A DNA stretch of 64,000 nt from Himantopus leucocephalus (taxonomy: Eukaryota > Chordata > Aves > Charadriiformes > Recurvirostridae): the NCBI GenBank assembly GCA_003993805.1, contig RSEF01000001.1:61480860-61544859 (forward strand), read 5' to 3'. Position numbers and translations under genes: made by a program. Positions 1-13,700 of this stretch are shown one piece after another; the first letter of the stretch is position 1, and every line of letters begins with the position of its first letter. The notes under the pieces are model-generated. The model saw only the letters and a list, made by a program, of their open reading frames with translations, was not told the origin of the DNA and did not search any database.

Positions 1-1723
1 GGGAAGTAAGGAAAGGTGACACGATTTTTCAAAGAGAATCTGTATGCCTTGAGTGCTTACAATGACTTTGCTTTATGGAATAATCTGACTTATCTTTCCC
101 TTTCACTTGTAGCTTGAGTCCAGTTTTCCCCATCTCATTGAGTTTCTTAAATTGTAACTATCCTTAGGTTGGCAGGTTTTCCAATAATTATATACAACTT
201 CTCACCATCTTCAGCCATTAGGATTTGTACCAAAGGAGCCAGAATTTGTTCGTCTCCAGTGCTCTGATTCCAGAATTTTGAACAACCAGTATTTAAAAGT
301 TCTTTGCGAAACTGGAAATGTGCCACCTCTACAATGAGAAGTTTTTAAAATTTATTTTGGTGCTTTTCTGTCTTTGTAGTTTATGAAACAGTCACAGAAA
401 CAGTCAGTGATCTCTCTGCAAAACCCAGCAATCTTCACTCCTCCTGAACGAATGTCTTCACAGCAGTTGCCTACATTCCTTCTGCGGCGGTAACAGCTTG
501 TTAGTTACCTCCAGTAACGGCTGTTCTCCAAGGTGTTCTGTACAGACAGATTCCATTCCTGGTATGCCACAGGAACACGCACACATGAATGGGATCTGTA
601 TGTGCAGATATTTAAGGAAGTGCTACTTTTCCTTCTCCCTTCCCCCCCTATTATATAATACAACCTCAAATGAGGGAAAAGGAAGTTGTGCATAGGCACA
701 AATATGGACAAAGTTAAACCAGAGAAACTTGAAATGAAGCTGTCCCTGAATCCACCTTAACCTTTACACTTCCTTCTCTCTAGTGAACTGACCCACAATG
801 AATAGAGGATTTGTTATGGAAGAGACAATTATAATCTGCTTCTTTCTCTTTCCTATTGACTTAAATGCCTCCAAAATACATTCTTCTTCCATTAAATGAT
901 TCCTAAAGCAGTATTAAACCACCTTGCACAAGGGAGACTTAGAACTGCACCTTTTCATCATACCACTGCAGTTTCCTTCACATCAAGGAAAACAGTCTTT
1001 TCTATGAAAGGAGCAGTTTGCAATTTTGGGTGATCTGAAGGAGACCTTAGTTTTTCCTTTCACATTCATGTTTTCTTACACTGTAGCAGAAGCACGGTAA
1101 ATTATCCTGCTGAACAGGGGACTCTGTCTAGACTTCAAGGCGCTGCTGATAATCATATAGGCTTTTCCTAAGCCTTGAATACAGACTAATTGGGATTGTT
1201 GAAACCAGGATCTCTACAGAATTCGTTCTGAATGGAAGCAAGCTCTGAGAACGTTTGCAGGAGTAAGCTAACTAGACTGTTTTTGGCAGGAGTGCTGGAA
1301 ACATTCTGTGGTTGCACTATGGAAACACAAAAGTGAAAACTGGCAGTTACACCAGCTTTTTTACTGACAACATCCCAAAGAACAACCTCTTTAACAGAAA
1401 TAAACCATTCCACATTATGGTCATGCAGTTATCCTCAGTTCTAGGAAAAATCTTTCTGTTCCAATAATTTTTTCTTTTTTTAAAATTCTAGGTAAGGAAG
1501 GGTTATTATGATGGTCATGCAGCAAAAACTGAACATCTTAAAGTTAGCTGAAGAGATTACAACAAAAAACCAATCAGACTGCAGCCCAGTTTAGTAGAAG
1601 CACATCTTGCGTATGCTGACAAATCCGATTTTGTTAGATTTTATTCAAAGAGAAACAACTGAAGAATACACAAATCTACGTCGGTAACACAAACAAGTTC
1701 CCAGAGACAACAACAGAAAATAC
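1..1723 (-). other. TNRC6B intron (3' part beyond window)
   Basis: Intron after the RRM-start exon. No further TNRC6B exon is visible; specifically, no match to the expected continuation of the RRM on the minus strand. AT-rich, no recognised repeat. Confidence 0.8.
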
Positions 1724-1794
1724 CTGTGGAGTGAGATTGTGAAGAACCAGCCAGTAGCTAGGACGAACTGAGCCACCATCACTCCAAGTAGATG
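1724..1794 (-). CDS. TNRC6B: TNRC6B coding exon: start of RRM-like domain
   Basis: 71 nt. Its first two bases complete an Ala codon, followed by [20 protein letters not shown] and [15 protein letters not shown] is the first beta strand of the RRM-like fold of GW182 proteins, which is thought not to bind RNA. Acceptor ATTTGCAG, donor ACAG/GTATTT, ending in phase 0. The next exon, continuing the RRM, is not in the window. Confidence 0.95.
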
Positions 1795-4700
1795 CTGCAA
1801 ATTAGAAGACATAACAATCAAGACAGGTTTGATACAAAAAACCCTTTTTTTCTTTACAGTTAGGTCTTTTAATCTCAGACAAGTTCAGCATTACCAGCCC
1901 TGCTAACACATGAAAGGCTAATCTTCAGTCCTGAAAACAAAACCACATCTCTCCTAACGATTCACATCAAGATTCACTTTTTACTAGACTTTACCTTCGA
2001 GGAGTTTCCCACCCACAAAAAGTATCTAGTCTTGAAAGGCCCCATGCAGTAGGTATTCCCTCCTGGAAGCTCTCAGCCCTCTTTCACTTATCCTCTGCAG
2101 CGGGACCTGGGATTTCACCCCCCCACCCCAATTACTGACAGTAAATTTCCATTTCAAGAAGGAACTTTTTTTTTTCCTTTTACCAGACAACTGCAACTTT
2201 CTTTCATCCAAACCATTAGTGCTGTAAAACGTACACTCCTCGGGTCTGATCAATGGTGCTATCAGTTGATTCTTCTCACCAGAGGCAAGCCTTGAGTCCT
2301 GTGCCCCCCAGCCCCTGACCGATCGGGATGCTGTGCTGTTCCATGGAGATGATGGTTTGGGGTTGGTCAGGCCAGGAGGCGGGCGGGGCAGCCCTGTAGT
2401 GTTCCTTGAGGAAATATGGTTTTTCCACATCTTGTTGGAGAGATGAGTGGGATTGTGTCCTATGGGATCTGGGGACCATGTTGATTTGAAATCACTGAAT
2501 TTTGCTAGAAGATTAAATAAATTGTATGTATTAGAGAAACTTTGAGATTCAATTAGCCTTTAACTGTACTATCACTGTGAACCCTTTGACTGCATTTATA
2601 TCAGAGACAAGCACAAAGCACAGAACCATACAACAGTTAATTTACCATACCACAGTTAATTTACCATACCAAAAAGCGCCATGCTACTTGTAAGTTCATC
2701 TTTGCTTATTTTATATATGCTGACCAAAAAAATATCCCTAGACCATTTACGATAATGTAACTGGTTGCAGTATGTTCAATCATTAATAAGATGAACAACT
2801 TTTATGTCTGCACTACATTTCATTTAAGAATTTCTTACAACTTTGGGCACTACTGGACTAATGAAACTGAACCTTCTTCAGGCCATAAACCTACAGAGAA
2901 CTGAAATGAATATTTACCACTCTTGGTCTACTAAGCTAACGCTACCTCCTAAAGATGTCCTCCTATAAGATCAAAGCTTTCTCACGAATCACAAATTTCA
3001 TACAGAGTTGACACAATGATAACATGTAAAGAAGGCCACTCGGGTGTGTTACAGCTGGATTTTTAAACAGTCTTGGTAGTGCATATTCCTTTTTTTACTA
3101 GAAAGGATTACCAAATGCCTATTAGGAGAAGTTAAGACCAATAGTGGATATCCCTAATGCATTTCAAGAACCCTTTCTATAAAAGTCCAATAAAAGAGGA
3201 AAAATTAACACACTCCCCAGAACATCACTATCAGTCATGAATATTTGGAAGCTTTTCCTAAACCAGTTTTCCTTAAGAAGGCAGACCAAATTCTCCCACA
3301 CCTTCTGACACCAAGGGACATTTATCAAACAAAAAGTCAAAACTGGTTGAGTAATTTCTTTTCTCCTTGTTCTGTAATGAGAACCAGTGAACACAGACAG
3401 GGCAATCTGAGGGAAAAGGCACTTGTGTCACAAATTGTCTTAATCATGAATTATGTTAATCAGAACTCATGTGCATGTGTGTGTGCAAATATATGTATTA
3501 AGCTCTACTCACTAACAAAAGGCAGTAAATTACTTATTTGAAACAAAGGGTAAAAATCCAGGCTTACAATATGCCAGGGTGTCACAAAACAATACATTTG
3601 GGTATTAAGACCATAAAGCTTTCAGAAAGTAAAAGCATGATTCATTTTACAGTTGGGTCAGTTTATTTCCATGACAAAGTAACTGTCGATAGCAAGCAGG
3701 TTTCAAGCACTAACCTATGAAAGCATATGAAAGTGCTTAAAAAACTGCTTTCACTAGACTGTTTTACAGATATGCGAATCTAAATCCTTAATTCAGATGA
3801 CCCGCTTTCTGGCTGTAAAACACTGGTGTGCAGTTTAACAAGATGAGCAGAAGATGGTGTATGTGCCAGGCAGTGGTCTAGTTTCCTCAATTCAACTACA
3901 ACTTCAATCATTTTTTATCTCGAGTCTTTCTTACGTGCTAGACAAAAATTAAGCAGAAGAAAGAAGCTGATACATGCCATTCCTTTCCCCAGAATATGAA
4001 AGGGAAATCTTTTATGCCATTGGAATACTGCATACAAAGCTATTACTTTAAACCAAAGTCACCCCGCAAACTGGCAGCAGGAACACTGTTGTTCGAGAGC
4101 TAAATAGGACTTTCAACACCTTTTGTGAAGATGCTGAGATAACATATGAACAGAGCCTTTATTCAGTAAGATGCAAAAACCATGAAGTCTGGGCCAGATG
4201 CAGCTCTCAGCTATGTTTGTCACGTCTGTTATTTACACAGTTCTTTGGTTTTAAGTAGTTGTCAAGACAATGATGTCTCTACAGAAAACTCCGGCATTTG
4301 TAGAAGTTCAAAATCCAAATGGTTTGTCTGGAGCAAGTATTTCCAGCATCCTACTCAGAAGTGTGTGCAGGGACCATTTTTCACAAGAAAGCTTTGGAGA
4401 CCTTCTTACCAAGGATCTGAGACAGGTATCTAAATTACTATTTACAGGCCAACCACTAAAAGCCAGAGGACTAAAAGCCATCTCTCTTCAGGTTTCAGGG
4501 ATGATGAGTGCTATAAAACGTGAGGCAAAAATGTCCCCTTCACAGCACTCCAATATTCTCAAGTTAAACTGAGTAACAACACTCACCTTATTACTCTAAC
4601 TCCTTAACTCATACATATAGGAGTAGGTAAGTTTAAAAAATTACGACAGTCCCCTAACCCCTTACACATGTCAACAGATTGTGCATCTGTGTTTGTGTTT

Positions 4701-7700
4701 TTTTTTTTTTCCTTTTGCACTGCTACCCTATTCTTTAACTTGCATAACCAAGAATTTTTTATCAGGGGTGGGAGGAAGGGCAGAGGATGTTAGTCTGTTT
4801 TTTTAAAGCAACCACAACATGTTATCATCATGAGGAAACCAACCGATCAGCCACTCAGATCTTCATTTCCAAGTTTTCTCAGAAATTACTGAAAGACTAA
4901 ATACTTAAAGTGGAACAAGCATGAGGAACCAAGTGAGTAAGTGGAAAATGCTTTGTCCAAGTAAGTTTTGGAGCCTGCATACCTGAAGTGCTATGAACGT
5001 TGGTGAAGGAATTGTCAGAGGCACTGTAGGGCCAGGCACCAGGTGAAGGCAGCGAGGTGTTGAGGGAAGAATTAGACCCTATCAAAGGGAAAAGGAGAGA
5101 GAAAGAGAAGAGTAGGCCAATTCATAGAGTCTTTGTAATACTGTTAAGCCTCAAGAGAGCCACGATTTGTACCAATGCCAAGCTTTCATGTGATACACAG
5201 CCATGGTGCAAAGGCACATCAGCTTCCTTCTTAGTCAAATGCAATAGACTGTTACCCCGTTATGACAGGAACATCAGAATATTCTTGAATATCAGAATGA
5301 CACAAGTAATCACAAACCAGTTGTTCACTGTTTTACCTGTGGTGTTGTCCCGCAGAAGTTGGTGATCAGTATCTACAATGGGAGATGTGGCTGTCCCCCC
5401 CAGCACACTTCCAGGGGTCACATAAGGGTCAGATTCAGGGTCAATGTTTTGTATACCTTTCCATGGCACTCCTGGTTGGAACTCTGGGACAGGAGGGAAA
5501 ATGGAATTAGATGCAAACAGAGCAATGTCATTTACTGGAAGTAACTGTTGAAGATATTTAGGAGGGTAAATAATTGTCTTCTACGCTGTTCCTCAGAAAA
5601 ATCAAACTTTTTGTAATTAGTGTTTCACATTCCTTTTTCAATATTCCATGGCACTATCTGTAGTGTCTGTATACAAGTCTATGCTGCAAAAAAGTGGTGC
5701 AAGTGCATACAGTATTTCTTTGACTATTCCTGTTTTACTACATTCAGATAAGGCTTCAATAGTTTCACTCTTCCTTAATACATTATGTATTTTTTAAGAT
5801 ATATAAGATTAGATTATGTAAGATTAGATTCTGCACACATACTTTGCGTGTGTGCAGAAGCCTTTGTCAAGGAAAGGCTACCTACCTTAAGAGTTTGCAA
5901 ACACAATGTTTGACACTTTACACTGTAGGTACACACACACTTTATACATTACCTATCAATACTGAGGTAATGCTAAGGTGAGATGCCTTATGGTAAAAGC
6001 AATGTATATACTCATTGATGGACAAAAACTCCAGTTACTTTAAGGAAGATCAGTAACTTGGCTCCCTCTCTGAGTAGGTGCTCAATGAATAAAGTGCTGT
6101 GGTCAATTTTGGAAGCACTGATAAGAAAGTAAAACTGCCAAACACAAAAACAAGTAAAGAAGCTTCAGATTCTATGTGATGATTTGAATAAGCATGAAAA
6201 TAGTGCCAAGGTGGCAGATCCATCCCTTGCAGATACGAGTCCAGGATATGGAACAATACCTTTATTCCCAACCTAAAGTTTTGAAATAATTAGTGACAGA
6301 ATATTTAAGTGTAATTAAAAATCCACAATTAAAAGTGGGATCCAGGATGTGCTCACTGGAATGAAACCATGTAGGGTGACTCTGGCATGGAAGGGTTCAT
6401 TTCAGTCACCTTTGTAATGAAGAAGCGTACACAAGACTATGACTTTCACAGACAAGTACAGAAGAAAACGCGATACTACTGGTTCAAACAATTGGCAGAG
6501 CAATAGCACTATTATATTGTGATAATGCACTGACAGGAGAATCTCAGAAAAGACATAAGAAATGCCCCACTGGGTCAGAACTGTGGTCCATCTAGCCCAC
6601 TGTTCTGCTAAGAGTTGTAGAAGAGATACTGTGTAGGGCCAGAACACAAACCTGACCACACTCTGTAGGCTACTGCCCTCACACTCTCCCAGCATCCATA
6701 ATCCTTCTATCTAAGATGTCAGAAATACCCTCCATGGGCTAGCACCTGCTTGTGAAACCCTTTCCATCAGTTTATGCAATCACTGTTTCAACTGGCTAGT
6801 ACCATCTGTCTGCAGAAGCTCTAAAAGCAACACATTCCAGAAGTTCACCACTCCTGATGAGAAAAAAAAAAACAACCCCAACTCTCATCTATATAAAATT
6901 TATATCCTCTTAAGTCCAGCATTTACATCATGGTTCTAGTGTGGCAGGATTTGCATAATTAAAATTCTGCATTTATCTTGTTCACTGCCTTCATGATTTT
7001 GTAAACCTCAGTCACATCTCTCAACCTTTAATAACTCAACAGAATAATCTAAGACACCAGGTATCAACATTTCTAACAGTATGAGCAATCGGCACTGCAT
7101 CAAGGAAGGAATCTGCTCAGCTACTGCCAAAATACTGCAATTCTCCGACAAGCAGGACCACCTTATGCTTAAGGAACAACCAATGCAGCTCTTGGGTCTA
7201 GTCAAAAGACCTTCTCTGTTCTGAGATGAAGAACCCACGAACACAGGTCAAGACCTGGAAATTAGAACTTGTTTGCAAGAAGAAAAAAAAAAGAAAAAAG
7301 GTAAGTCCAAGTCTTGCCTTTGTAAAGATTTCTGAGAACTGCTGAGACTGAAAATTAAGTGCGTAGTAAGCTCTCATCAAAAAGTTAAGGAATATTCAAA
7401 CAAGGCTCCAAAGATCAGGCCTGTTGTATATAAACACATTCACTTGTCAATGTACTGCTGGTCTGAAGATGAGTTTTCTTTGAACTTCAGCATACTGACA
7501 AGTTTCCAAACTATCCTTTGGGACTGACAGTTATGCACATTCACCAACTCTCCCTACAGACATCCTCTTTTATTTCTAGATAGTAAAGAAAACATGAAGT
7601 ATTAGGAAAACCATGACAGACACATCCAGGCCAGTTTGCCTAGACAATATGACTGAACTGAATATGACTGAATGGGAAATTACAGTCTAGCATTACCTAG

Positions 7701-10700
7701 GTATGCAAGTCTGTGTGACATAACCAAAAGATATAGCTCTCACCAATGCAGCAAAACTTGCTCTCACCTCCAGTTTGATTTGGCACCACTTCATTTATCT
7801 TTGTGCTGAACAATACTGCTCTCTTGAATGGCAGGATTTCTGCAGCACACGGCATTTAGGAGGAAAACGCGAAAGGTATAGTCAGGGTGAATGCCGAGTG
7901 ATCACTATATTCATTCAAAGGAAAAATGCACCCATTTCAAGAGGTTTTCTCTTGTAAACTCATTTTCTTTAACAACTTATTTTCCAACACTGGGAAGAAA
8001 AATTCTATCTCCACAGCAGGAACTGACAGTGGGCCTCACCTACAAGCTTGCAGAGAAAAAGGACCTACAGTGTAAAATCATTTTGGGTCTTTATTCTTCA
8101 TCAGGATCGTTGATAAGGTGGATCATGATTTCAGCTCAGTTTTCCTTCTCGACGAAGCCAATAAGCTAGAGAGGCTACGAGACAGCTTAAGTGGCTGATG
8201 GTTATGAGACAGTAACACTTGTCCCAATAGTCTATGTACCTCATAAGAGAGGGCTAGCAATACAGCAGTAATTGCATAAAAGCCACATGCCAAAACCAAT
8301 GATCTGTTACATGACTTCTGCAATCACACTCATAGGCTACTCATTTAAACAAGAAACTAGGGATGGTACTGATGATCCCAGCGACAGTTTATGGTCAGGA
8401 TTGGTGAACTCCAGCTATCCTCTCACAGTGGTGAGGCAGTCGGCAACAGTAAAAATTTTACTTGTCACTGACAGCGGGAGTGCAGGTATCTCTAAGGAAG
8501 CTCTACAATATCAACAAGGGGCAGAGTAGCTATTCAGCTTCTCACTTCTGTAACACCCTTCTGGTACCAAGAATCTTGCCAGAGCCAGTGGCTGCTCAAA
8601 AACCTGGAAACACAGCAGAGCTGATCCTCACATCTCTCTCCTAACATTCCAAGCAGTACCGTGTTTCTCAGTATTATGTAGAGGAATGCTAACAAAAGAA
8701 ACAAGTTCAGCAGCAATGACTCTCTGAGAGAGGTCCTGGAAAAAATTAAGTTTTGGGAGTTTCTGGTAACTCCATCTCATGAAGCTCAGTACTTAACAAC
8801 CAGGCTGACAGAAATGTAATGCAAATACACCTCTACAGAGAGCAGTCAGTGGTATGCAATGTTGTGGGTGTGCAGAGGGTTCCTGAGATAACTAATTCTT
8901 TAACTCTGTTAGCTCATCAAAACACATTTTCTTGCCAGAGTTAGACAATGAGGCGTTCCACATAAAAAGCTTTAACTACTTTTTGTAGGTTTCCTGCTGT
9001 TGTATTTGTCACACAGTTTCCTAGGATTTTTCTCATGCAAGGTCTGTGCTACTGATTTACCCAAGAGATGTACCTGCACCTTTACTTTTTTTTGTGCTTG
9101 AAGGGATACACAGCAGAAGATTTGCAGTTAGAAATGTTTTCCTGGAATGTAAGAGTCTTCTTCCAGGCACAGAAAAATCACAGCATCCACTATTTGCTGA
9201 ACAGCACCGGTGATTAACCCTTGCGCCTTCAAGGACACCACTTGGTGTTTAATGAATGATTTAAATAGAAAATTACGTGTATGTTCAAATACATATGTAT
9301 TCTTCCTAGATACTTGAGTTTTCTAGCGGGAAGAAAATTCTGCCAGTGAAACTCTACAAGACTTAAAGAATGTGAGACTGCCTGTAATCCAAAAAGCAAG
9401 AAACTTCTACTCAAGCCACAAGATTGCTGAGCAGTACTGAAGCATGGCAACACTCTTCTATCCTTTACACCACATGAGCAAAGGTGAACAACAGTGTAGC
9501 ACACACATTGCATACCCGTTGTACCAATACTGCTGGCACAAGAAACCTTGTACTCTGCAGCCGACGATATTTGTAAACAATTGCCAGAAGAAAAGTTCAC
9601 ACTACGTAAAATACAACAAGTCAAGACAAGAAAATCCTGTTCCCACCATCACAAAAATCAAGCTTTCACATCTTTTACTTTTCGATTCCATGCTATCAAT
9701 CAGAATGTGTACATCCTGTGTCAGCCTAAGACAATGCAAATAAGGAATCAATAAAAGAGGAGGGAGCTAGTATTGCATATTTAATGAATAAGTCTTCTCA
9801 TGAAAACTTCTGTAAGTGTAAAGTCACCAAACTAAAGAAGATAAGAGTTCACCTAACAAAAACCAAATACTATTCAAACAATTCAGCAGTTAGTTCATGT
9901 TCAGCCCAGCAATTTTTTACTGGAAATTTAACATTTATATTTTAATTTAATGTGGAAGAAGTTTAAAAAACGAGATAGGCCAAGCAAGTATTTTCCTTGC
10001 AGTGGTTATTTAAAAAGGATAACAAGGAAAGGTCCCAGCACATCTACTCTAAAGCCAGGACATAACCCCTGTCCCTATGTAATACCTGGAGGCCAGCTGG
10101 CATTGCTGGATTTGCTTCCGATCTTGTTCGTTGGTGGAGATTTGGCAGGTAACCAACTATCACCAGCAGGGCCTGCATGGCCACCTAGTGGGTCGCCCTG
10201 AATTATGTCAAACTGGTTGTAGGGCGATCCTCCACGAGCCTTTCCAGGGGGCACTATTGCACCTGAAGCATTAAAAAGATACATTTACACTCAGGAAAGG
10301 TTGGAATCTTTATGAGTATGGTATACTAAAACAAAAAAAATTAAGATGCATACTGGTGAGGTAAGACATTCACTAACTTGAAGCGTAATTTCGTCTAAGC
10401 TATTTCACCTCTGGCAAGATGATACTGCAAAGTCATTCCCAAAATTCCCCTTCTCACCATTTTTGTGCATATTGGCATCTTGTGAAGCCACAGAGGGCAG
10501 CCCTTCCATCATAGTCCACTGCTTAAAGCGGGATTCTGTTCCAGCCTCTTTTCCTCCCACCATGCCATAATCCATGCCACTTGAGCCAAAGCCTGTGAAA
10601 CAAACAAAACTTCATTGTCATTTGCTCTTTTTGGTTTAAGTATCTTCAAACAGGGAGTCATTGTGATCATAAGAAAGGTAAAAACAAAAAATCAACAGTA

Positions 10701-13700
10701 ACAATGAAATGTTCAAGAGGCAACTTTCAGTTAAGCTTGTTACATCAGTATGTCACCAAGATATGCTTTGTTATCAGGTTTGTCTTCTTCCCATGTAATG
10801 AAAAACAATGCAATTTGATCAAGAGTTGACTCTTGTCATAACCTTTGCTCTAGTGCTTATACATAAATTACTTATTTCTGGACCCAGACATAACTGGCTA
10901 ACATGGTAACGCAATTACCATATTAATGTGGTAACTATAGGCAATGCACCAAATCTCTTTCCACAGAGCACTTACCTGAACCGTATCCAGGTATTTGCCC
11001 TTTGGTCTGTAAATCTGAGAGACCCACATTCAAAGGATTGGGTACCATGCTGTCTAAATGTGGCTTAGGCCCAACAGGGTGGGATGGTGAATGCTTCATG
11101 CCAGGCTGCCTCTGCTGCTGCTGCTGGAGGGCACTCACCATACGAGCAATCTGCAAATGAAAGGAAAAAAATGGGGATGATATATCCTATACTGTAACAC
11201 AGAATTCCAGTAAACATAAAGAAAAAGTGACTTGAAAGAGATCCAAAGGACCTTGCTCTCTGAAAAGTGCAATCTGAAGAGAGCAGATGACATTATTAAA
11301 GCCAGTGCTGTGTTTGCTGCAGACTGCATTTTCCCAGCACACTTTATACTTCATATGATTGAGAAAAACAGTGTCACACCTGTTGCTCCTGCTGTTGTCG
11401 CACAGCTTGAGATAACTTCCTCTGGCTCTGTAACAGCTGCTGCTGCTGCTGCTGCTGAAGGAGAAGCTGACATGCCTAAAGGATAAGCGAGGGTGGGAAG
11501 AGTGAAAAAACAGAGTTCATCGAATGAAATATAATTGCCAGGAGCTAGTCACTAGCAAATGCTTTCAGAACTTAGGTAAACTGTTTCTCGTTCCACACGC
11601 TCAAATAAAATGACAATGAATGCGTTAGAGGAATACTATATCCTTCACTTGTTTCTAATTTAACATCATGCAACAGTATTACTAGTACCTGCTTTATTAC
11701 CATCACTATGACTACAAGTCTGAAGAAAACTGCATTAAAAATCAACAAACTACTGCTTTCTGTACAAAGACATTGCTTAGAATCATTACTAACCCACTGC
11801 AACATTCACAATAATTGCACAGGCCTGTTTAGTTTATCTGCTGCCCTCTAACAGGGCTGCATTTTCCTTCAAAACAAACAGGGAATACTTGTACAAAAAT
11901 AATACAAGATCAGCAGAAGGAAACAGAATTGGAACAAACATAAAAAGAAAACTCTTTCATCAGACAAGTTGTAAACAGTCTGTCCCACAAGATTACAAGC
12001 TACTTACTAATTGAAACTGGGGAATCTGTGGAAGCTGGCTCAGCATGGCAATCTGTTGTGGAGAAAGCTGGGGGCCCATATTGAAAAGACCAGGATTCAA
12101 GCCACTGTTGGGAAACTGTTTGAGCATGGAGGCCGAAACCTGCATGGAAACCAGTTACATATCCTCAAGAAATGCACTGCTATGAGTAAAAACCGATGAA
12201 GTACAAGTATTTCTACAACAGAATAGGTATGACACCAATCTCAAATGGCTTTCTGGGAAAGACATTACAGATTTATTAACACGTCACATTTAAACATGCA
12301 CAATCTATGACTTGAGCAGAGTGAATACCTCACTTGGTTGACAATATACAGGATTACATGTGCAGATGCAGACACACACACAAAGGTTCCTCCCCCAACC
12401 AATTGGTTGCTAGAGATGGCACTAAATTAAAATGCTGATATATATGCAGCTAACCAGTAATCACAGTACTGCATTATCACATTAAAAATGTACTGCTTGA
12501 CAAGGGAAAAGAAAGGCATTCAGACAGTCACCGGAGCAAAGAAACAGTGCCTCACAGAAAGAGTTAATCTCTTTGTATGCTGAATAAGCTATAGTAAAAG
12601 ACAGGAGTAGGTGGAGAAGAATCCCCCCATTTCTCCCTCTATTATTTAAGAGTTAAACAAGTAGAATTCAAGAGAATCTCTAAAAGTCTTCAAGTCCAAA
12701 GAAAAAGGTAAACCTGTGCATTTGGAGACCCTGAAATCTTAGAGCTCTACAACGTAAAAGCAATGTGCAGCCCTTCATCAGGCAGGAAGCACAGGACAAG
12801 ACTGCTTGAAAAAAATTAAGTAACCTGTCACACTTCAGAAAAACTTCCAGCTTTCACTTTCTGTTGTTTTTAAAATACTTTGCAAAAGCCTATGTAAGAC
12901 ACAGGATTCCTAAATCCACTTTGAGGTTTAAAAATACTGGTAGCGATCATTTACCACCAACTGTCTTGGAATAAGAAAGAAGGCTAATCTTTTTGCACTG
13001 AGTTTTAAGCACTTTCAACTATGAATTTTAATTTTTTATCTTACCTAAGTTTTCAATTTCTTAACATCACGTCAAGACTAGGACAGATGTATAAGTAACT
13101 TCAATAATCTGCTCTGAAGGCTGTAGCTCTACGTTTTACAAGTAACCAGTTACTATAAATTCCTTACCTGGGGAGAAAGAAATTGGGGAGGCACTTGCGC
13201 CCGGATATTGGGGGAAGGATTTAGTGGCTGCACTGGTGTGTGCATGCCCCTCGATTGTGCTGTGCTGTTTCCAAACAAACCATGATTGCCACCCTATAAA
13301 ATTAAAGCAGTAGTGAGAAGATAAACCTTTCAGGATAATGGATTTCTATGCTATTAACTATGTATCAATAACAATGAGGCAAGTGCTGACTTAAACAGAG
13401 TTCCCTTAGCATTACTGAGATGTTTGCCCTAAATCAGTAACATTCTACCTGGGTTAAAACTGCTGTACTACACTGTCGAGATGCACGCTCTTTCTCCTCT
13501 ATGTTGAAGAGTCATATTTATCCACTTATTTCAAAGCACATACCAAAGCTAATGTTTTCTATTTTTCACTTTACATGTTGGGAAATGGAAACTTGGAGTA
13601 AAAAGAACATGCTCAAAAAACATTCCATTGGCTTAAAAGTATGGCAAGCCTGTATCAACAAGAATTTTAGGCCATCATTTTAGGAAAGTCAGGTACTTTT

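Larger units (their letters stand above)
5484..10085 (-). other. TNRC6B intron containing an old CR1 fragment
   Basis: 4.6-kb intron. It holds a hairpin at 5829-5859 and an old CR1-type LINE fragment at about 6541-7060. The rest is AT-rich sequence without recognisable genes. Confidence 0.8.
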
